Made by a program: the position numbers and the translations under genes | The notes under the pieces: model-generated | What the model was told of the DNA's origin: nothing | Seen by the model: the letters and a program-made list of their open reading frames with translations, nothing else | Database searches by the model: none | Part shown: one piece after another, positions 23,675 to 28,703 of the stretch | Layout of the letters: each line of letters starts with the position of its first letter | Position numbering within the stretch: the stretch's first letter is position 1 | NCBI GenBank assembly: GCA_017646785.1 | Contig: JAGCLX010000029.1 | Location: 1 to 28,703, forward strand | DNA: 28,703 bases | Source: Alistipes sp. | GTDB taxonomy: Bacteria; Bacteroidota; Bacteroidia; Bacteroidales; Rikenellaceae | Direction: 5' to 3'

Positions 23675-24133
23675 CTATTGCTTACTTTTAGCGCTGTTCT
23701 CCTCAATCTTGATGCGGGCAATCTCAGCCTTGGCAGATGCCACAGCACTCTTATTCTCCTCAATAACAGCCTTTGTGCGAGCCTTAGCTGCTGCTATCTC
23801 CTGCTTTGTGCGTGTTGACTCCTGCTTGTAGCGTGTGTTTGCGTCAGCCAATCTCTGCTTAGCCTCTGCCACCTTGCGTTTCTGTTCCTCAACAACAAGC
23901 TTAGTGCGCTCTTTCTCAGCGTTTAACTCCTCATATGAAGCATCAAGACGCTGTTTAGCTGCCTCGGTGATGCGACGCTCCTCGTTCTTAATCTCATCGA
24001 TGGCGAGCTTCTGCTTGGCCACTGCACGGTCATACTCAATCTGTGCCTCAGCAAGGGTCTTGCCTATGGGATTTTGTGCTGATAATGCTCCTGCTGATAA
24101 CAACACCATAAGGGTCAATAGTACTCTTTTCAT
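23675..24133 (-). CDS. Secreted or periplasmic coiled-coil protein
   Basis: The 152-residue protein has a signal peptide (1-20, LSAQ). The rest is almost wholly a charged, Ala/Glu/Lys/Arg-rich helix predicted to form a long coiled coil (about 28-150), with no proline after residue 22 and repeated KQRL, TRTKQEI and KARTK motifs. I do not recognise a family. OmpH/Skp-like periplasmic chaperones are similar in size and composition, but their conserved pattern is not obvious. It may be monocistronic, as a TATATTTG box is upstream and a terminator downstream. Confidence 0.75.
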   Translation of the reverse strand: MKRVLLTLMVLLSAGALSAQNPIGKTLAEAQIEYDRAVAKQKLAIDEIKNEERRITEAAKQRLDASYEELNAEKERTKLVVEEQKRKVAEAKQRLADANTRYKQESTRTKQEIAAAKARTKAVIEENKSAVASAKAEIARIKIEENSAKSKQ

Positions 24134-24170
24134 AACCTAATCTGTTTGGGGTTTCACACTTTCACTTATA

Positions 24171-24178
24171 CAAATATA
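24171..24178 (-). promoter_or_regulatory. -7 element of the coiled-coil protein gene
   Basis: The minus strand reads TATATTTG, 37 bases before the ATG. Confidence 0.5.
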
Positions 24179-24201
24179 AGCAAAATTTCCCAAAACGAGA
24201 A

Positions 24202-24232
24202 GGAGGGCTAGTAATATTTTTACCAACCCTCC
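24202..24232 (-). terminator. Hairpin after the GH13 operon
   Basis: GGAGGG (24202-24207) pairs with CCCTCC (24227-24232), with an inner GTAA/TTAC stem (24211-24214 with 24220-24223). It follows the operon's last stop by about 20 bases. The T-tract on the minus strand is poor (TTCTCGTTTTGGG), so termination may be weak. One 9-bp CTCCCTAAA unit overlaps it at 24229-24237. Confidence 0.5.
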
Positions 24233-24252
24233 CTAAATGGCGTGTGTGACGC

Positions 24253-26115
24253 CTATCGAGTGAACTCAACAACGATAGATGTCATGGGTGCAACCTTGAG
24301 GTTGTCCATCTTCACGCTCTCGCCTGTGAGTACATCGCGACCCTCGATGAGGCCATTTGTAATCTCAGCATATCGAGCCCAAAGCACTGTACGCTCCTGG
24401 TCGGAGTTGTTAACGTATACGAACACCAACTCCGTGTCGTTGTAGCGGAAGAAGGCGTAGGTGTTGTCGCGGTCGATGAAGTGCATGGTCTTACCAGTGT
24501 GGATGACCTCCTTCGACTTGCGCCAGTTCATAAGGGCGTGTGTGTGGTCGAATACATCCTTCTGGTCGCCGCTCTGCTCCTCGCGGTTGAAGAGGTTAAC
24601 GGCGTCACCCTCCCAGCCACCGGGGAAGTCTACACGAAGCGTTGGGTGGCCCTTTGAGCGGTCTGTAGAGCGGAACATAAGCTCGTCGCCATACAGTATC
24701 TGAGGCATACCGCGCATTGTGCAGAGTAGCGTAGCGACAATCTTCATCTTGCGAGCGTCGCCCTCACATACGTCACCAATACGGTCAGTATCGTGGTTCG
24801 CCGCCATAATCATCATGTTTGAAAGATCGTGGTAGACAAAGTCGTGCGATACTACGTCATAGATGCGTGTCATGCCCTGACCCCAGCCGGCGTTGCCACT
24901 CTCGGTCATCGCCGAGCGTATAGCATCGTGAAGCGGGAAGTCCATGATTGACTTAAGGTGTGAGTTGAAGCCATCCTTGTTGTAGTTGTCACCCTGCCAG
25001 TATGCAAGCTGTGGGATAGACGATGTCCACACCTCACCCACGATGTTGAAGTTGGGATACTCTGCCATCACAGCCTTACACCACTCGCTCATTGGGCCCT
25101 TCTCATTGTAGGGGTATGTGTCAACTCGGAAACCATCGAGATTAGAGTACTCAATCCACCAAATAGCCCACTGCTGGAAGTAGCGTAGTAGGTATGGATT
25201 GTCGAGGTTCATATCTGCCATCGAGCTATCAAACCATCCACTCTCCATCTGGTAGAGGTCCGCCTTAGAGGCGTTGAAGTCCATGTTAGTTGAGAATGTC
25301 CAGTTCGACTGAGTGTACTTATCCCACTGGTGTGTCCAGTCTGCAAAGGGCTGGTCGTTGTACCACCAGTGTGTCGTAGAACTGTGGTTAGGTACGATGT
25401 CCATGATAACCTTAAGATCGCGCTTGTGACACTCCTCTACATAGGTTTTGAAGAGGTCGTTGGTGCCGTAGCGTGGGTCGATGAGGTAGTAGTCGCTGCA
25501 TGAGTAGCCGTGATACGACGCGCCATTCTCGTTGTCGAAGAGTAGGGGAGTAGACCAGATGGCTGTAGCTCCGAGGTCGGCGATGTAGTCGAGGTGAGCA
25601 ATCATACCTTCGAGGTCGCCACCATGACGGCGACCAGGCTTTGAGCGGTCTGCATTCTCCTCGGTATCGTCGGTGCTGTCGTTAGTGGGGTTACCATTTG
25701 CAAAGCGATCTGGCATGATAAGGTATACAAAGTCGGCTGTTGTGAAGCTCTCACGCTCGCGTGAACCCTCTCTGCGCTCGGCAATGGTGTACTTATAATC
25801 AAGCTTGCGCTTGCCGTTAGTGAAGCGTAGGGTGTAGTCGCCCGCCTGAGCCTCATTGCTGATGGCTACATCCACGAAGATGTAGTTGGGGCTCTCGGCC
25901 TTGTGTATGGCGGTGACCTCCACGCCTGCACCTGTGGGCAGTATCTCAACGTCACACTCCGCGATTGCCTCGCCGTTGACCATAAGTTGCAGCGGCATCT
26001 CCATGCCTACCCACCATGATAGTGGCTCGATATGCTTAATGTCAATCTTGGGCTTTGCAGCCGTGGCAGCGAGTGCCACAGCCATAAACATCACAATTGT
26101 TATTACTCTTTTCAT
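24253..26115 (-). CDS. Periplasmic GH13 neopullulanase/cyclomaltodextrinase, SusA-like
   Basis: The 620-residue protein has a signal peptide (about 1-20, no lipobox), an N-terminal cyclomaltodextrinase-type beta domain (about 22-112), a GH13 barrel (about 125-530) and a C-terminal beta domain (about 540-620). Catalytic motifs are DIVPNH (239-244), GFRVDTYPY with nucleophile D332, GEVW with acid/base E361, and AANHDTDR with D442. Length and layout match Bacteroides SusA, which cleaves starch oligosaccharides in the periplasm. No susC or susD is seen. Its ATG lies 1 base after the stop of the upstream GH13 gene, so the two are translationally coupled. Confidence 0.92.
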   Translation of the reverse strand: MKRVITIVMFMAVALAATAAKPKIDIKHIEPLSWWVGMEMPLQLMVNGEAIAECDVEILPTGAGVEVTAIHKAESPNYIFVDVAISNEAQAGDYTLRFTNGKRKLDYKYTIAERREGSRERESFTTADFVYLIMPDRFANGNPTNDSTDDTEENADRSKPGRRHGGDLEGMIAHLDYIADLGATAIWSTPLLFDNENGASYHGYSCSDYYLIDPRYGTNDLFKTYVEECHKRDLKVIMDIVPNHSSTTHWWYNDQPFADWTHQWDKYTQSNWTFSTNMDFNASKADLYQMESGWFDSSMADMNLDNPYLLRYFQQWAIWWIEYSNLDGFRVDTYPYNEKGPMSEWCKAVMAEYPNFNIVGEVWTSSIPQLAYWQGDNYNKDGFNSHLKSIMDFPLHDAIRSAMTESGNAGWGQGMTRIYDVVSHDFVYHDLSNMMIMAANHDTDRIGDVCEGDARKMKIVATLLCTMRGMPQILYGDELMFRSTDRSKGHPTLRVDFPGGWEGDAVNLFNREEQSGDQKDVFDHTHALMNWRKSKEVIHTGKTMHFIDRDNTYAFFRYNDTELVFVYVNNSDQERTVLWARYAEITNGLIEGRDVLTGESVKMDNLKVAPMTSIVVEFTR

Positions 26116-26116
26116 A

Positions 26117-27409
26117 TTACTGCTTTTTTACCAATATGCGGTAGTTCCAAGGTGCTATGTACTCGTCGACGTGGCTGTGTAGCTCCACACGCTCACCCGT
26201 GATAGCATCGTGGTATGTACCAGCGTAGATGCCTGTGTTGAAGTCGGCGTGAATGGTGTAGGGCGATAGGTTCATTATAGCCACCACGCGGCTACCACGT
26301 ACCTCTCGCACGAAGGTCATCATGCAATCCTTGGCGTTATTCTCGATCTCTATAATCTCGCCGCCTCGCTCACCGGCAGCCAATGCCGCCTCGCTGTGCT
26401 TGAGTGATGCAAGACGTCGATATAGCTCCGTAGTGCGGTTCTCGGCGTATAGCTCAGTGGGGATAGAATCGCGCTCGAAGAACTCGAACGAGTGGTTGTA
26501 ACCTACCTCCTGACCTGTATAGATAAGGGGCATGGTTGATGGCATAAGGAAGGTCATTGCGGTCATCACCTCCAGTGCGTTGCCAAATCGCTCTTGCTCC
26601 GAGCCACTCCACGAGTTCTCATCATGATTTGAAGTGAAGCTCATGCGCATCGCCTCGCGTGGATACTTAGCACGTTCGGCGTGTATGGCGTTGCGTAGAT
26701 CCCACACGCGGCGTGCTCCCTTGGCTATGTCGCACATAATATGGTGGATGTTCCACTGGTAGCTCATGTTGAAGGCCTTGTCGAAGAGGTTATCCTCCTC
26801 AGCCTCAGCCAGCATGAATATGTCGGACTTGATAGCATGCAACTCTGCTGCTGCCTCCTGCCAGAACTCTATGGGTACGAGCATAGCCATGTCGCAGCGG
26901 AAGCCGTCAACCTTAAACTCCTCTACCCAATAGCGCATAGCCTCTATATGACCGCGCCACACATCATGGTTAGCATAGTTTAGCTTTGCGGTGTCTGTCC
27001 AGTCCCATGGTACCTTGGCCACACCATTCTCGTCGCGCTCGTACCAATCTGCGGGGCGCTCCGTAATCCATCGTGCATCACGCGCTGTGTGGTTAGCCAC
27101 CCAGTCAAGGAGAACTTTCATGCCCAGTGCATGTGCGCAATTCACAAAATTGCGGAAGTCATCCTCCGTGCCGAACTCCTCGTTTATGCCCTTATAGTCG
27201 CGGATGGAGTAGTACGAACCAAGTGTGCCCTTGCGGCCCTCGATACCGATAGGGTAGATAGGCATAAGCCAGATGGCGTCGATGCCTATCGAGCGAAGAA
27301 ATGGCAGGCGCTCCATTGCCGCAGCAAACGTCCCCTCAGGGGTGAGCTGCCTTACGTTAAGCTCGTAGAGCACTGCAGAATAGCTCCATTCGGGATTTTT
27401 GTATGTCAT
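26117..27409 (-). CDS. Cytoplasmic GH13 alpha-amylase-like glucosidase
   Basis: The 430-residue protein lacks a signal peptide and is a GH13 barrel with a short C-terminal beta domain (about 350-430). Motifs are DWVANH (102-107), GFRCDMA with nucleophile D173, LAEAEE with E202 as likely acid/base, and FTSNHDENSW with D263. It is a diverged tandem paralogue of the gene upstream (shared WLMPIxPIG, GRKGTLGSYYSI, DWVANHT). It probably acts on intracellular maltooligosaccharides or glycogen. The upstream gap of 63 bases has a hairpin but no promoter box, so it belongs to the operon. Confidence 0.88.
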   Translation of the reverse strand: MTYKNPEWSYSAVLYELNVRQLTPEGTFAAAMERLPFLRSIGIDAIWLMPIYPIGIEGRKGTLGSYYSIRDYKGINEEFGTEDDFRNFVNCAHALGMKVLLDWVANHTARDARWITERPADWYERDENGVAKVPWDWTDTAKLNYANHDVWRGHIEAMRYWVEEFKVDGFRCDMAMLVPIEFWQEAAAELHAIKSDIFMLAEAEEDNLFDKAFNMSYQWNIHHIMCDIAKGARRVWDLRNAIHAERAKYPREAMRMSFTSNHDENSWSGSEQERFGNALEVMTAMTFLMPSTMPLIYTGQEVGYNHSFEFFERDSIPTELYAENRTTELYRRLASLKHSEAALAAGERGGEIIEIENNAKDCMMTFVREVRGSRVVAIMNLSPYTIHADFNTGIYAGTYHDAITGERVELHSHVDEYIAPWNYRILVKKQ

Positions 27410-27427
27410 TAACCCTTAAATATAGAC

Positions 27428-27460
27428 GGAGTACGCCACCCGATATGAGTAGCGTACTCC
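27428..27460 (-). promoter_or_regulatory. Intercistronic hairpin in the GH13 operon
   Basis: GGAGTACGC (27428-27436) and GCGTACTCC (27452-27460) form a perfect 9-bp stem. Without a U-run on the minus strand it is more likely an RNA-processing or stability element, or a leaky terminator, between two GH13 genes. Confidence 0.5.
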
Positions 27461-27472
27461 AGATGTTTGTAA

Positions 27473-28703
27473 TTACTTAGACAAAAGCATGAAACCCCAT
27501 GGCTCAAGCTCTACAACATCACCAGCAGCGAAGCTCTTAGCCTGGCCACAAGCGCATGTGTAGTCACCAGCAGCCTCCTCAGTGATAGTGAGTGCAGCGG
27601 GCTCAGCAGAGAAGTTGAAGATGCACAACACCTTGTTGTCGCCCTTCTCGCGTGTGAATGCAAGAACTGTCTCGGGAGCGTTCTCTACATATACGATAGG
27701 AGCCACCTCGTCACCAGCAGCAAGAACATCGTTGTTGTGACGGAATGCGCAGAGTGACTTGTAGAAGTCGCGATACTCCTTGCCATACTCAAGGTCAACA
27801 AGCTCCACTACAGAGTCCTTCTCGAAGAACTGAAGACGGCGGTTAAGAGCAATCTCCTGACCAGTGTAGATGAGTGGCTGGCTCTTAGGCAATACGAATG
27901 TGAGAGCTGCGAAGGTCTTGTGTGCATCGCCCATGCGCTCGAACTCAGTACCTGCCCATGAGTTCTCGTCGTGGTTAGATGTGAACATAAGGCGCATTGC
28001 GGGTGCAGGGTACTTCTCGTCGTCGCGTGCGAGGTACTCCTTCAAGTCTGCTACGGTCTTAGCGTCAGTCTTGATGGTGCCGTCACCAGCTACGTTCTTA
28101 GTCTCGCTGCCACCCTTAGCCATAGCGTTGAAGATGTGGTGGAGCTCCCAAGCGTAAGTAGCCTCGAAGCCTGCCTCGTGCAACCACTGCTCCTCACCCT
28201 CAGCCAAGAGATAGACATCTGGGTTAATCTCACGAACCTGCTTCCAAGCCTCAGCCCAGAAGTCACCAGGAACATTCATAGCAACGTCGCAACGGTAGCC
28301 GTCAACACCCTTCTCAATCCAGAACTTGAGGGCATCGATCATAGCAACACGCAAATCCTCGTTCTTGTAGTTAAGCTTAGCGATATCTGTCCAGTCGTAC
28401 TCTACGATAGGAAGGCCTGTAGCCTCGTCCATAACATACCAATCAGTCTTACCCTCTTTCCACCAGTTAGCATCGCGTGATGTGTGGTTAGCCACCCAAT
28501 CGATGATAACCTTGAGACCGCGGTCGTGAGCTGTAGCAAGGAACTTATCGAAATCCTCCATAGTACCGAACTCAGGGTTCACGGCCTTGTAGTCGATGAT
28601 TGAGTAGTATGAGCCGAGAGTACCCTTACGGCCATCAACGCCGATTGGACTAATTGGCATCAACCATACGATATCTACACCCATAGCCTTAAGCTCTGGG
28701 AGG
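27473..28703 (-). CDS. GH13 alpha-amylase-like glucosidase, 5' end outside the window
   Basis: The open frame runs to the right edge. The codons before the first visible Met (at 28684) read LPELKA, matching LPFLRS of the paralogue downstream, so this Met is internal and roughly 30-40 N-terminal residues are missing. Counted from it, motifs are DWVANH (62-67), GYRCDVA with nucleophile at 133, LAEGEE with acid/base 162 and FTSNHDENSW with 239. A Gly/Thr/Lys-rich insertion of about 17 residues near 192-208 is absent from the paralogue. It leads the visible part of the operon. Whether a signal peptide exists cannot be seen, but the paralogue has none. Confidence 0.88.
   Translation of the reverse strand, partial: LPELKAMGVDIVWLMPISPIGVDGRKGTLGSYYSIIDYKAVNPEFGTMEDFDKFLATAHDRGLKVIIDWVANHTSRDANWWKEGKTDWYVMDEATGLPIVEYDWTDIAKLNYKNEDLRVAMIDALKFWIEKGVDGYRCDVAMNVPGDFWAEAWKQVREINPDVYLLAEGEEQWLHEAGFEATYAWELHHIFNAMAKGGSETKNVAGDGTIKTDAKTVADLKEYLARDDEKYPAPAMRLMFTSNHDENSWAGTEFERMGDAHKTFAALTFVLPKSQPLIYTGQEIALNRRLQFFEKDSVVELVDLEYGKEYRDFYKSLCAFRHNNDVLAAGDEVAPIVYVENAPETVLAFTREKGDNKVLCIFNFSAEPAALTITEEAAGDYTCACGQAKSFAAGDVVELEPWGFMLLSK

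Noticed and set aside
28682..28684. Met at 28684 as the true start of the last GH13 gene
   Set aside because: The reading frame continues to the window edge with residues matching the paralogue, so the gene is cut, not complete.

Overview
The window reads as chromosomal DNA from a Bacteroidota, most likely order Bacteroidales; the genus cannot be fixed by eye. The signs are a fused LpxC-FabZ enzyme, a fused SecDF, a periplasmic DPP IV of Porphyromonas type, a SusA-like neopullulanase, repeated TAnnTTTG promoter elements (the Bacteroidetes -7 box), and A-rich leaders without clear Shine-Dalgarno sites. Most genes are housekeeping or cell-envelope genes. I see no phage, transposase, CRISPR array, tRNA or rRNA.

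Layout, left to right. 1-1068: an SDR-type L-threonine 3-dehydrogenase-like gene and its terminator. 1246-5387: a probable three-gene operon (exported GH73/LysM peptidoglycan hydrolase, an unrecognised conserved-looking protein, DPP IV) ending in a strong terminator. 5402-7503: lepA, bracketed on both sides by degenerate 9-bp CTCCCTAAA repeats, with a palindrome in its promoter. 7541-8911: an exported GH29 alpha-L-fucosidase whose terminator abuts the secDF promoter. 8912-12061: secDF. 11976-12465: a 490-base gene-free stretch with a terminator resembling the DPP IV one, a REP/MITE-like nested inverted repeat, and a terminator for the opposite strand.

12466-15900 is on the minus strand: a CPA1-type cation/proton antiporter with a C-terminal TrkA-C-like domain, two small unrecognised membrane or secreted proteins, and a TonB-family protein. 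A divergent promoter region then leads into lpxC-fabZ and lpxA on the plus strand (lipid A and fatty acid synthesis). Facing them is a minus-strand pair encoding a Wza-like outer-membrane lipoprotein and a Wzc-like chain-length/tyrosine autokinase. Next come an exported bleomycin-hydrolase-type cysteine peptidase and a CYTH phosphohydrolase on the plus strand, then a secreted coiled-coil protein on the minus strand.

The right end (24253-28703, minus strand) is an alpha-glucan operon of three GH13 enzymes. Two are cytoplasmic paralogues, the first cut by the window edge, and the third is a periplasmic SusA-like enzyme. The arrangement suggests that imported or stored alpha-glucan is handled in two compartments.

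No clearly new multi-gene system stands out. The observations most worth checking are non-coding: two terminators sharing a conserved apical GTACGTCNNGTACTA segment over different stems, the 9-bp repeats around lepA, the palindrome in the lepA promoter, a possible leader ORF plus palindrome in front of secDF, and a recurring AACTAAAA element 17-20 bases before several start codons.
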